Origin: UBA4427 sp046351135
GTDB taxonomy: Bacteria > Myxococcota_A > UBA9160 > UBA4427
Direction: 5' to 3'
Length of the DNA stretch: 64,000 bases
Assembly (NCBI GenBank): GCA_046351135.1
Contig: JAXLZA010000017.1
Span: 1-64,000, forward strand
The position numbers and the translations under genes are program-made. The notes under the pieces are model-generated. The model saw only the letters and a program-made list of their open reading frames with translations, did not search any database and was not told where the DNA came from. Below, piece by piece: positions 17,147 to 27,203 of this stretch (the stretch's first letter is position 1; each line of letters begins with the position of its first letter).

Positions 17147-18718
17147 TCAGCCCTTCAGCTGGACCTCGTAGAGGTCGTGCTCCTGGATGATCTGGTCGAT
17201 CTCGGCGTCGGAGAGCTTGCCCGTCGAGCTGACGGTGATCGACTGCTCCTTGCCCGTCGCGAGGTCGCGCGCCGAGACGGAGACGATGCCGTTCGCGTCG
17301 ATGTCGAAGCTGACCTCGATCTCGGGCTCGCCCTTCGGCGCCGGGCGGATGCCCGACAGCACGAACTCGCCGAGCAGGTCGTTCTCCGCCGCGAGGTCGC
17401 TCTCGCCCTGCAGGACCCGGATCTTCACCGCCGACTGGTCGTCCCGCGTCGTCGTGAAGACGTGGCCCTTGCTGACCGGAACCGTGGTGTTGCGCTCGAT
17501 CAGGCGGGCGAAGTGGCCGCCGAAGGTGCCGATGCCGAGCGAGAGCGGCGTCACGTCGAGCAGCAGCATGTCGTTGTTGTTGTCGAGCAGCATCGCCGCC
17601 TGGACCGCGGCGCCGAGCGCGACGACCTCGTCGGGGTTCACGCCCTTGTGGGGGCGCTTGCCGAAGAACTCGCTGACGCGCTTCTGGACGAGCGGCATGC
17701 GGGTCTGGCCGCCGACCAGGACGACCTGATCGACGTCCGCGACGGTGACGCCCGCGTCGACCAGACACTGCTCGACGCTCTTGAGCGTCCCCTCGATGAT
17801 GTCGCCGACGAGCTCCTCGAGCTTCTCCCGCGACAGCTCGTAGTTGAGGTGGCGCGGTCCGTCGGCGTCGCTGGCGATGAAGGGCAGGTTGATCTCGACC
17901 GAGTCGCGGAGCGAGAGGTCGCACTTCGCCTTCTCCGCCGCATCCTTGAGACGCTGGAGCGCCATCGTGTCGCCGCGCAGGTCGAGACCGCTCGTCTCCT
18001 GGAACCACTCGACGAGGTGCTGGACGATGCGGCGGTCGAGGTCCTCGCCGCCGAGGAAGGTGTTGCCGGAGGTCGCGAGGACCTCGATCACGCCGTCCGA
18101 CATCTCGAGCACCGAGATGTCGAACGTGCCGCCGCCGAGGTCGTAGACCGCGATCTTCTCCTCGCCGGTCCGGTTCATGCCGTAGGCGAGCGCCGCGGCC
18201 GTCGGCTCGTTGATGATGCGCAGGACCTCGAGGCCGGCGATCTTGCCCGCGTCCTTGGTGCACTGGCGCTGGGCGTCGTTGAAGTAGGCCGGGACGGTGA
18301 TCACCGCCTCCTGGACCGTCTCCGAGAGGTACTCCTCGGCGACGCGCTTCATCTCGCGCAGCACGATGCCCGCGATCTCGGGGCAGGTGAAGGTCTTGCC
18401 GCCGATCTTGATGCGGGGATCGTCGTTCGGGCCACGGACGATCTCGTAGGGGCAGAGGTCGATCGACTTCTGCACTTCCGGATCGTCGAAGCGCCGGCCG
18501 ATCAGCCGCTTGCTGGCGAAGATCGTGTTGCGCGCGTTCGTGATCGCCTGGCGCTTGGCGAGGTGGCCGACCAGGCGCTTGCCGTCCTGCGAGATGCCGA
18601 ACATCGAGGGCGTCGTCTTGTAGCCCCCCGCGTTCGGGATCACCGTCGGCTGACCGTTCTCGATCACCGCCACGCATGAATTGGTCGTCCCGAGATCGAT
18701 TCCGATCACCCGGCTCAT
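17147..18718 (-). CDS. Lidless DnaK-like Hsp70
   Basis: A 523-residue Hsp70. The ATPase domain is intact: phosphate-1 loop GIDLGTTNSCVAV, VPAYFNDAQRQ, DLGGGTFDISVLE and VVLVGGQTRMP. The interdomain linker LLLDVTPLSLGIGT needed for J-protein coupling is kept, and the beta substrate-binding domain follows. The protein stops at about the point where the helical lid of DnaK (about 640 residues) begins, ending SDAEIDQIIQEHDLYEVQLKG, so the lid and C-terminal tail are absent. It overlaps the upstream J-domain gene by ATGA. No grpE or hrcA is near, so this is a dedicated second Hsp70, comparable in kind to Myxococcus SglK, an Hsp70 needed for fibril EPS. That functional parallel is inference. Confidence 0.9.
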   Translation of the reverse strand: MSRVIGIDLGTTNSCVAVIENGQPTVIPNAGGYKTTPSMFGISQDGKRLVGHLAKRQAITNARNTIFASKRLIGRRFDDPEVQKSIDLCPYEIVRGPNDDPRIKIGGKTFTCPEIAGIVLREMKRVAEEYLSETVQEAVITVPAYFNDAQRQCTKDAGKIAGLEVLRIINEPTAAALAYGMNRTGEEKIAVYDLGGGTFDISVLEMSDGVIEVLATSGNTFLGGEDLDRRIVQHLVEWFQETSGLDLRGDTMALQRLKDAAEKAKCDLSLRDSVEINLPFIASDADGPRHLNYELSREKLEELVGDIIEGTLKSVEQCLVDAGVTVADVDQVVLVGGQTRMPLVQKRVSEFFGKRPHKGVNPDEVVALGAAVQAAMLLDNNNDMLLLDVTPLSLGIGTFGGHFARLIERNTTVPVSKGHVFTTTRDDQSAVKIRVLQGESDLAAENDLLGEFVLSGIRPAPKGEPEIEVSFDIDANGIVSVSARDLATGKEQSITVSSTGKLSDAEIDQIIQEHDLYEVQLKG

Positions 18719-20235
18719 CGTCTCCCTCCTCGCGCCGCGTCGTGCGCGGCAATGCGCATGGAGGCGAGGGCCCTCCGTGCTTCAAGATCTTCCCGGTCGA
18801 GCCCGAGCGCCTTCTCGAAGGCGGCTCGTGCGGCGACGAGATTGCCCCGGTCGCGCTCGATGCGTCCCCGGAGCGAATGGTGGCTCGCGACGTCGGGCGC
18901 GGTCTCGAGCAGCGTCTCGACGTACTCGGCGGCCTCGTCGTGCTTTCCGAGGCGCAGACAGACCCCCGCGGCGCGCACGTTGAGCTCGGCGTCGTGGGGT
19001 CGGTAGGGCAGCACGTCCTCGATCAAGCGCAGCACTTCACGCAGCTCGACCTCGCTCATGCGATCGGTCGGCGTCTCGAGCAGCTTCGCGGCCCGGTCGC
19101 CCGCCGCACGGATGCGCAGGGAGCCGAGCGCTTCCTTGAACTCGGCCCGCGCGGGGTCGAAGGTGATCGCGATGCGGATGTTGGCTTCGGCCTCGTTCAG
19201 GCGACCCGCCGCGAGCGAGGCCTCGGCCGCCTGGAAGATCTCGCGCGCCCGCGCCCGACGCGCGGCGAAGGCGGCCTGGTCGATCTTGAAGGGCATGCGC
19301 TGCTTCAGGCGCTCGAGCTTCGAGAGCGGCTTCTTCTCGTCGGGCGTGGCGCCCGGTGAGGCGGGCGTCGCGGCCTCGGCGGGTTCGGGTCGCACGGCCG
19401 TCGCCGCTGCGCGGGCGGTCGCCGCGTTCGCCGACGCCGCCGGGCTCGCCGACGGAGCGCCCGTGGCGGCCGGCGCGACACCGGCCCGAGCGCTCGCCGC
19501 GACCGGAGTCGCCGTCGGCGTCGCACCGGCCTCCGCCGCCCGCGCGCTCGCGGCCTCGACCGCCGCGTCGACACTCTCGGCGACGCTCCCTTCGGCCTGA
19601 TTCTCGACCTGACACAGCTCCGGGTCCGAGAGGATTTCGTGGGCCTCGAGGACCTTCTTGAAGATCCGCTCGAGGCGCACGGAGTAGGGCCCGATCTGCC
19701 TGCGGAAATAGCGGTCGGGATGGAACTCCTTCGACAGCTTGAAGTAGGCGCGCTTCACGGTCTTCGCATCCGCACCGGCCGGCACGCCGAGCAGCTCGTG
19801 GTACGGGCGAGACAGGGAGAGCTCGAACTCGAGGATCCGACGCTGGACGTCGCAGTCGATGTCGAGGGACGGATCGAGGAGCCTGGAATCGATCGGCACG
19901 CTCGCGGCGGCACGCGGCGCGGTCGCCGCGTCGGTCGCCATGCGCGGCGAGGTCGCGGGCTTCGCCCTCGATTCGGAGGCAGGAGCGGGACCCGTCGACG
20001 GTCGGCCCCCGACGAGCTCGAGCACGCCGTCGGCCAGCCAGCGCTCGAGGCAGGCGTCGACGTCCCGGGGCGGGATGCCGCCGATCTCACGCAGCAGACG
20101 CCAGGGCGTCCGCCCGTCGATGCGCGAGAGCAGATAGCCCTCGGCCGCCGACAGGCGCAGCCGCTTCGGGTCATGACCCGAGGCGATGGCGACGACGTGT
20201 GCCAACCGGTCGCTCTCCTGCGCAGACTTCGTCAT
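18715..20235 (-). CDS. J-domain protein with N-terminal 'LLSxIDG' domain and TPR tail
   Basis: A 506-residue protein with three parts. Residues about 20-75 hold a small domain (LSAAEGYLLSRIDGRTP). A J domain lies at about 140-210 with the catalytic HPD in KEFHPDRYF, which stimulates Hsp70 ATPase. An alanine/proline-rich linker (about 225-300) leads to TPR-like helices to the end (GRLNEAEANIRIAITFDPAR, GKHDEAAEYVETLLETAPD). There is no Gly/Phe or zinc-finger region, so it is a class C J-protein, which usually targets an Hsp70 to one client or place. Its stop overlaps the Hsp70 start, so the pair is surely made together. Proposed role: specificity factor for the lidless Hsp70. Confidence 0.86.
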   Translation of the reverse strand: MTKSAQESDRLAHVVAIASGHDPKRLRLSAAEGYLLSRIDGRTPWRLLREIGGIPPRDVDACLERWLADGVLELVGGRPSTGPAPASESRAKPATSPRMATDAATAPRAAASVPIDSRLLDPSLDIDCDVQRRILEFELSLSRPYHELLGVPAGADAKTVKRAYFKLSKEFHPDRYFRRQIGPYSVRLERIFKKVLEAHEILSDPELCQVENQAEGSVAESVDAAVEAASARAAEAGATPTATPVAASARAGVAPAATGAPSASPAASANAATARAAATAVRPEPAEAATPASPGATPDEKKPLSKLERLKQRMPFKIDQAAFAARRARAREIFQAAEASLAAGRLNEAEANIRIAITFDPARAEFKEALGSLRIRAAGDRAAKLLETPTDRMSEVELREVLRLIEDVLPYRPHDAELNVRAAGVCLRLGKHDEAAEYVETLLETAPDVASHHSLRGRIERDRGNLVAARAAFEKALGLDREDLEARRALASMRIAAHDAARGGRR

Positions 20236-20549
20236 CCACGTCCCGCATGCACCGGGAAAGCAGACGACATGCCCCGCGCATGCGTCCGCTCGTCATTCTT
20301 CGGCCGCCCCGGGAGAAAGCTGAGGAAGGTCTGGTGCGAGGGGGCGGATTCCCCTTGGAAATCCGCGCTCGGGTCTCCGTCGGCACGGCATGCCGTGCGA
20401 CCCGGGGGGCCAAACGAGACGAGGGCCGACCTACGGCGGCCGACGGACGGAGCCGGACGGCATCCCGGTGGCGCGCCGGCCGGGCGATCGAGCCGGCCGG
20501 CGGCGACGCGGGCCCGAAGACGGGGCGCGGGTGGCCGGTGCTCGGCGGC
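20236..20549. other. Non-coding region between argF and the J-protein operon
   Basis: 314 bases with no convincing gene. It must hold the 3' end of the argF transcript and the start of the J-protein/Hsp70 operon, both on the minus strand. A 7-bp hairpin (GCGGATT / AATCCGC, 20344-20366) and a 16-base perfect palindrome lie near the middle. I see no good -35/-10 pair and no heat-shock (CIRCE-like) repeat. Confidence 0.5.
20383..20398. promoter_or_regulatory. 16-base perfect palindrome, possible operator
   Basis: GCACGGCATGCCGTGC reads the same on both strands and lies about 150 bases upstream of the J-protein start. It could bind a dimeric regulator; as an RNA hairpin it has no loop and no U-run, so a terminator is less likely. 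Confidence 0.4.
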
Positions 20550-21467
20550 TCAGCTGCTCAGGAGATGCTCGAGGATGGCGTTCTGGGCGTGGAGACGGTT
20601 CTCGGCCTGGTCGAAGACGAGGCTGCGCGGGCCGTCGAGGATCTCGTCCGTGACCTCCTCGCCCCGGTGGGCGGGGAGGCAGTGGAGGAGGTAGGCGTCG
20701 TTGGTGTGGGCCATCAGGGCGGCGTTCACCTGATAGGGGCGGAAGAGCTTGCGCCGCTCGGCGGCCTCCTTCTCCTGCCCCATGCTGGTCCAGGTATCCG
20801 TGTAGACGAAGTCGGCGCCGCGGACGCCCTCGACCGGATCCTCGAGGAGCCGGATCTCCGCGCCACTCACCCGGGCGAGCTCCCGCGCGCGGCCCATGAT
20901 CCGGGTCGCCGGCGGATGGCTCGCGGGCGTCGCGACCCGGAGCCGGAGCCCGAGCACGGCGGCGAGGTTGATCAGGGAGTTGGCGACGTTGTTCCCGTCG
21001 CCGACGTAGGCGATGGTCGCGTCCTTCGGCTTCATGACGCCGGCGATCGTGACGAGGTCGGCCATCGCCTGACACGGATGCAGCAGGTCGGTCAGGCCGT
21101 TCACGACCGGGATGGTGGCATTGCGCGCGAGGTTCTCGACCAGCTCGTGGCTGAACGTCCGCGCCATCAGGCAGTCGACCCAGCGCGAGAGAGCGCGCGC
21201 GACGTCCTCGGGGCTCTCGCGGGTGCCGATGCCGACCTGCTCGGGCCGGAGCAGGATCGCGTGGCCGCCGAGCTGGGCGATGCCGGCCTCGAAGGTGACG
21301 TGGGTGCGCAGCGACGGCTTCTCGAAGTACATCGCGAGGATGCGGCCCTCGAGGGTCCGCGGGCGCTTGCCGGTCCGATGGTTGCGGCGCAGATAGGCCG
21401 CCCGCTCGGCCATCGACCAGAGCGCGTCCGCCGGCCAGTCGGCCACCGTCAAGAAATCCTTCGGCAC
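20550..21467 (-). CDS. argF: Ornithine carbamoyltransferase
   Basis: A 305-residue enzyme that makes citrulline from ornithine and carbamoyl phosphate in arginine synthesis. The carbamoyl-phosphate loop reads EKPSLRTHVTFE, where the family usually has STRTR or SLRTR, so the last Arg is His while the phosphate-binding S-x-R-T is kept. HPCQAMAD and the ornithine/catalytic HCLPAHRG are canonical, and the DGNNVANS segment is present. The start is a GTG at 21467. Acetylglutamate kinase (argB) lies immediately upstream on the same strand (88-base gap), so the two form an arginine pair. Confidence 0.95.
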   Translation of the reverse strand: MPKDFLTVADWPADALWSMAERAAYLRRNHRTGKRPRTLEGRILAMYFEKPSLRTHVTFEAGIAQLGGHAILLRPEQVGIGTRESPEDVARALSRWVDCLMARTFSHELVENLARNATIPVVNGLTDLLHPCQAMADLVTIAGVMKPKDATIAYVGDGNNVANSLINLAAVLGLRLRVATPASHPPATRIMGRARELARVSGAEIRLLEDPVEGVRGADFVYTDTWTSMGQEKEAAERRKLFRPYQVNAALMAHTNDAYLLHCLPAHRGEEVTDEILDGPRSLVFDQAENRLHAQNAILEHLLSS

Positions 21468-21555
21468 CCCATCTCTCCCCGAACGATCGCGGCCCCGGCG
21501 CGCCCGACCCGGGCACGGCCGCCGATCGGCATTCGAACGGCCCCGGCGCGAGGCC

Positions 21556-22410
21556 TCACGGCACGAGCAGCGTTCCGACCCCCGCGTCGTCGCTGAAGAT
21601 CTCGAGCAGGACCGCGTGGCGGATCCGACCGTCCACGACGTGCGTTCGCGAGACGCCCCCCGCGAGCGCCCGCATGCAGCACTCCATCTTCGGGATCATG
21701 CCGCCCTTGATGGTTCCGTCGGCGATCAGCCGCCGGCACTGCTCGATCGTGAGCTGGCTGATCAGCTGGCCCTTCGCGTCGAGGACGCCCTCGACGTCGG
21801 TCAGCAGGATCAGCTTCTCGGAGCCGAGCGCCGCGGCGATCGCGCCCGCCGCCTCGTCGGCGTTGACGTTGTAGCTCGTGCCCTTCTCGTCGACGCCGAT
21901 GGGCGCGACGACCGGGATGAAGCCCGCGTCCACCGCCGCCTGCAGCACGCTCGGATCGACCGCCGACGGATCCCCGACGCGCCCGAGATCCTGCCCGTTG
22001 ATGAGCTTGCGCGTGACGCGCAGGAGCCCGCCGTCGCTGCCCGTGAGCCCGATGGCGCGCCCGCCGGCCTGCTGGACGAGCTCGACGATCTCGCGGTTGA
22101 TCTTGCCGCCGAGCACCATCTCGACGACTTCCATCGTCTCGTCGTCGGTGATCCGGCGACCGTCGACGAAGGCGGACTTCTTGCCCATGCGCGAGAGGGT
22201 CGCCTCGATCTGGGGACCGCCGCCGTGGACGATCACGGGACGCAGGCCGATGTGCTTCAGGAGCACCACGTCGGCGGCGAACGACGCCTGGTAGGAGTCG
22301 TCCGTCATGGCGTGGCCGCCGTACTTCACGACGATCGTCCGCCCCATGAAGCGCCGCATGTACGGCAGGGCTTCCATCAGGACCCGGGCTTTGTCGACCA
22401 GCTGCTGCAT
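21556..22410 (-). CDS. argB: Acetylglutamate kinase
   Basis: A 284-residue amino-acid kinase that phosphorylates N-acetylglutamate, the second step of arginine synthesis. Shows the ATP loop VVKYGGHAM, the substrate loop VHGGGPQIEATL, NVNADEAAGAIA, LTDVEGV and GGMIPKMECC. The N-terminal helix (MQQLVDKARVLMEALPYMRR) is of the kind found in arginine-inhibited hexameric NAGK, so feedback inhibition by arginine is plausible. ATG 22410 fits this start. Upstream lies a response regulator 124 bases away with no obvious link. Confidence 0.95.
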   Translation of the reverse strand: MQQLVDKARVLMEALPYMRRFMGRTIVVKYGGHAMTDDSYQASFAADVVLLKHIGLRPVIVHGGGPQIEATLSRMGKKSAFVDGRRITDDETMEVVEMVLGGKINREIVELVQQAGGRAIGLTGSDGGLLRVTRKLINGQDLGRVGDPSAVDPSVLQAAVDAGFIPVVAPIGVDEKGTSYNVNADEAAGAIAAALGSEKLILLTDVEGVLDAKGQLISQLTIEQCRRLIADGTIKGGMIPKMECCMRALAGGVSRTHVVDGRIRHAVLLEIFSDDAGVGTLLVP

Positions 22411-22534
22411 CGCGTTCCATCCTTGACCGAGAGGGCCGGAGGAGCCGAGGAGGCCCCGCACGCCCGTCCGGCGGACGCCCCGGGCGGTCCCCCGAACGGA
22501 TCGCCCGATCCGAGCGGGACCGTCGGCGCGTCGC

Positions 22535-24064
22535 CTAACGAACCGGCGTGCCGTCCCCGCGCGCCTCGCGGCGGGCGGTCGCGAGCTCCTCGATGCTCTG
22601 AAGGAGACTACGGTACAGGAGGACGTTGCGGACGGCTGCGGAAATCGCCGCGGCCAGGACCTCCGCCGTCCGGGCCGACGGGCGCCCGCCCTCCTCGAAG
22701 AAGACCCGCAGCACGCCGACCACCTTCTCGCGCAGCTTGACCGGCACGCAGAGCAGGCCGCGCGGGACCCCGTCCGCGGCGGTGTCGACGCGCGGGTCGA
22801 AGCGGCGGTCGGCGGCGGGCGAGTCCGCGACGACGAGCCCACCCGTCTGGCAGACGGTCCCGGTCAGCCCCCGGTCGTTGGGCAGCGTGGACCGGTCGCC
22901 GGCGGCGCTGCCCTCGATCTCGGCCTCGCGCTGGAGCACGACGCCGTCGGCCCCGTAGAGGAAGAGCGCAACGGGCGCCGCACCCAGGGCGCGGGAGACG
23001 CTCGAGAGCGCCTTGCGCAGGACCCGACCCGGCTCGACCTCCGCCGCCACCGCCTCGCAGATCGCCCGCGCGAGCTCGGCGTCGGGGTCGGTCCGCAGAC
23101 TGCCGCGGGAGAAGCTCCCGCTCACCCCCTCGGCCTCGAGGGTGTTCGCGGCCTCGAGGATGCGCTCGACTTCGGGATCCGCCGCCAGGAACTCCGAGAC
23201 CTGCATCCCGAGCAGTCGGAGGACGTTCGCCTCGTCGCTCGCGAAGCCCTGCTCGTCCCGGGCATCCGTCAGGCACAGCACGCCGACCGGCTCCCCGAGG
23301 CAGACGAGCGGGACGACGGCGAAGGCGCTGCCCTGGTAGTTCCCGACGCCGCGGCCAGCGAAGCGCGCATCCCTCGCCACGTCCGCGACGCAGACGACCG
23401 TCCCCTCGGCGAAGCAGCGCCCGGAGGCCCCCTCGCCCACCTTGCGCGGCGTCAGCGTCTCCCGAGCGATGTCGACCCCGCGGCAGGCGACCACGGCGAG
23501 CCACTCGCGATCCTCGTCCGCGAGCATGAGCGAGACGCGGCCCGCCTCGAAGACGGTCGCCGCCGAATCGACGATGCCCCGGCGCAGGACCTCCGCCCGC
23601 TCGGCGGGTGCCGCCCAGCGCACGAGCTGCGAGAGCCGCTCCATGCTCTCGACCAGGCGATCGATCCGCGCCTGGAGCCGGCGACGGCCCGAGGACGCCG
23701 CGTGCCCGTCGACGCCCCGGCCGACGGCGAGCACGAGCTCCTCGTCGTGGAGCGGCTTCGCCAGGTAGTCCGAGGCCCCCAGCCGGAGCGCCTCGAGCAC
23801 GATCTCCTGGTCCGTCGAAGCCGACAGCATGATCACCGGCAGCTCGGGGCGATCCTCCCGGATCTTCGCCAGCACCGAGATGCCGTCCATGTCCGGGAGC
23901 CGCACGTCGAGCACGACCACGGCCACCGTCGGATCGGCCGCATGCTCGAGCGCTTCCGCGCCATCCACCGCGCGGATCGTCTCGTAGCCGTTCTCGGAGA
24001 GGATCTCGTCGATCGCCTCGAGGAAGAAGAGCTCGTCGTCGACGATCAGGACGCGATTGCGCAT
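22535..24064 (-). CDS. Response regulator with two GAF domains (REC-GAF-GAF)
   Basis: A 509-residue cytoplasmic protein. An N-terminal receiver domain (RVLIVDDELFFLEAIDEIL; phospho-acceptor Asp in VVLDVRLPDMDG near residue 52; Lys in YLAKPLH near 103) is followed by two GAF domains (about 160-300 and 345-490; VGEGASGRCFAEG and RGLTGTVCQTGG are typical). There is no DNA-binding, GGDEF, HD or kinase output domain, so signal output must be through protein contacts or ligand binding. ATG 24064 removes a low-complexity leader. No cognate kinase is adjacent; hslU lies upstream after 81 bases. Function cannot be assigned further. Confidence 0.83.
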   Translation of the reverse strand: MRNRVLIVDDELFFLEAIDEILSENGYETIRAVDGAEALEHAADPTVAVVVLDVRLPDMDGISVLAKIREDRPELPVIMLSASTDQEIVLEALRLGASDYLAKPLHDEELVLAVGRGVDGHAASSGRRRLQARIDRLVESMERLSQLVRWAAPAERAEVLRRGIVDSAATVFEAGRVSLMLADEDREWLAVVACRGVDIARETLTPRKVGEGASGRCFAEGTVVCVADVARDARFAGRGVGNYQGSAFAVVPLVCLGEPVGVLCLTDARDEQGFASDEANVLRLLGMQVSEFLAADPEVERILEAANTLEAEGVSGSFSRGSLRTDPDAELARAICEAVAAEVEPGRVLRKALSSVSRALGAAPVALFLYGADGVVLQREAEIEGSAAGDRSTLPNDRGLTGTVCQTGGLVVADSPAADRRFDPRVDTAADGVPRGLLCVPVKLREKVVGVLRVFFEEGGRPSARTAEVLAAAISAAVRNVLLYRSLLQSIEELATARREARGDGTPVR

Positions 24065-24145
24065 CGATTCGCTCCAACTCGCCGTCCGACCGGCCGACTC
24101 GCCCGTCCGGCCGACGGGCCCGACCCGCCCGCCGGGCACCGAACG

Positions 24146-25500
<1,355 letters not shown>

Positions 25501-25504
<4 letters not shown>

Positions 25505-26061
25505 GGCAGGGACTCCACGGTGATGTTGGCGTTGGTGTAGATGCAGATCTCCGACGCGATGCGCAGCGACTCCTCGGCGATCTCGCGTGCGGACAGCGAC
25601 GTATTCCGGACCAGGGCGCGCGCGGCGGCCAGGGCATAGGCGCCCCCCGAGCCGATCGCCGCCACGCCGTCGTCGGGCTCGATGACGTCGCCCGTCCCCG
25701 AAACCATGAGCAGCGTCTGCGGGTCGCCGAGCAGGAGCATCGCCTCGAGCTTGCGCAGCACGCGGTCGGTCCGCCAATCCCGGGCGAGCTCGACCGCCGC
25801 GCGGCGGACGTTGCCCGGATGGCTCTCGAACTTCCCCTCGAGCCGCTCGAGCAGGGTCAACGCGTCGGCGACGCCACCAGCGAAGCCGACCAGCGCGCGG
25901 CCCTTGCCGACCCGTCGGACCTTCTCCGCCCGCTGCTTCATGACCGTCGATCCGAGGGTCACCTGCCCGTCCGCCGCGATCGCGATCTTCCCGTCCCGCA
26001 CCACGGCGACGACCGTCGTCGAGCGGATCCGCGGCCGCAGGTTCGTCGTCCCGTCTTCCAT
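25501..26061 (-). CDS. hslV: HslV, peptidase of the HslUV protease
   Basis: A 186-residue threonine peptidase. ATG 26061 is preceded by GAGGGAGC. The mature N-terminal threonine is expected at the STTVVAVVRDGK segment (about residues 13-24), after removal of a short leader. Other marks are IAADGQVTLG and the GSGGAYALAAARAL core. The leader before the threonine (about 13 residues) is longer than in enterobacteria; an upstream in-frame start would make it longer still. It forms an operon with hslU, and xerC lies 59 bases upstream. Confidence 0.95.
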
Positions 26062-26120
26062 CGTGCTCCCTCGTTCCCGATGCGTCCGGACCGCGGCTTC
26101 CGGCCGCGGCACCTGCCCGC

Positions 26121-27203
26121 TCAGGCCTGGCCCGGATCGGGCGCCGGTGTCGCCGCGCCCTTGCGGCGCCGTCCCTCGGCCGGGCCCGCGGTCCTGCGCG
26201 ACGGGCGGCGACCGGGCGGCCGGGCGGCATCGCCGGTCTCGCGTGCCGCGACCTCGGCGCCTCCCCGCGCCCGGGGATGGGCCTGATCATAGACGTCGCG
26301 CAGGTGTTCGATCGAGACGGCCGTGTATTTCTGGGTCGTCGAGAGGCTCGCGTGGCCGAGCAGCTCCTGGATCTCGCGCAGGTCGGCGCCCATGTCGAGG
26401 AGATGGGTGGCGTAGCTGTGGCGCAGGCGGTGGGGATGAACGTGCTCGCGCAGGTCGGCGCCCCGGGCGCGCTCGTCGAGGACCCGCCGGGCCTCCCGCG
26501 CGGCGAGCCGCCGCGGCGCCTGCTCGCGGCGCGGTCGCAGCGAGATGAAGAGCGGCTCGCGCAGGACGCCGGCATGGCGCCGCACCGCCAGCCACGCCGA
26601 GAGCGCCTCCCGCGCCCGCTCGGGGATCGGGACGATCCGCTCCTTGTTCCCCTTGCCCATCACGCGCACCTCGCGCGCCCGCAGCTCGAGATCCCGCACG
26701 TCGAGGGCGACGAGCTCGCCGACGCGGATCCCGGTCCCGTAGAGCAGCTCGACCATCGCCCGGTCGCGCAGCGCGAGCCATTGATCCGCCCGGGCGCGGG
26801 CCCCGCCCTCGGGCGCGGGCCGGCGACTCGTCGCGCGTTCGGCGGTCGCGAGCTGGGCGCAGTCGTCGATCGAGAGCGGCCGCGGCAGGCGCTTCTCGAG
26901 CTTCGGCATCGGGATGCCCGCCGTCGGATCGTCGCGGCGGACGCCCTCGCGGACGAGCCAGCGGAAGAAGGAGCGGACGGAGGCCAGCTTGCGTCCGCGC
27001 GTCGCGGCGCTGCGTCGCTTGTTGAGCGCGGCGAGCCACCCGCGCACGTGATCGGCGTCGACCCGCGCCGGCGGGATCGAGGCACCGAGCTGGATCGTCA
27101 GCTGCCGGACGTCGGCGAGATAGGCGCGCTGGGTGTGCGGGGACATGCCGCGCTCGCTCGCGAGGTGACGGCCGTAGCCTTCGAGCGCGCGCGTCCAGTT
27201 CAT
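26121..27203 (-). CDS. xerC: Tyrosine recombinase XerC
   Basis: A 360-residue site-specific recombinase, probably resolving chromosome dimers at dif with XerD. The SAM-like core-binding domain is at about 1-100 (MNWTRALEGYGRHLASERG). Catalytic residues are visible: first Arg in GTGIRVGEL (about 160), Lys in the MGKGNKER beta-hairpin, HxxR in HPHRLRHSYATH (about 259-262), His in GHASLSTTQ and nucleophile Tyr in QKYTAV (about 293). The last 50-60 residues form a basic, proline-rich tail not present in E. coli XerC. The genomic order trmFO-xerC-hslV-hslU is the arrangement seen in many bacteria, which supports XerC over XerD or an integrase. Confidence 0.92.
   Translation of the reverse strand: MNWTRALEGYGRHLASERGMSPHTQRAYLADVRQLTIQLGASIPPARVDADHVRGWLAALNKRRSAATRGRKLASVRSFFRWLVREGVRRDDPTAGIPMPKLEKRLPRPLSIDDCAQLATAERATSRRPAPEGGARARADQWLALRDRAMVELLYGTGIRVGELVALDVRDLELRAREVRVMGKGNKERIVPIPERAREALSAWLAVRRHAGVLREPLFISLRPRREQAPRRLAAREARRVLDERARGADLREHVHPHRLRHSYATHLLDMGADLREIQELLGHASLSTTQKYTAVSIEHLRDVYDQAHPRARGGAEVAARETGDAARPPGRRPSRRTAGPAEGRRRKGAATPAPDPGQA

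Noticed and set aside
19305..19661. Alternative frames in the alanine-rich linker of the J-protein
   Set aside because: They exist only because the linker is compositionally simple; the J-protein frame is continuous through it and both flanking domains are in that frame.
26121..27203. Tyrosine recombinase as a sign of a mobile element
   Set aside because: It sits in the trmFO-xerC-hslVU housekeeping order with no att-like repeats, tRNA or phage genes nearby, so it is XerC.
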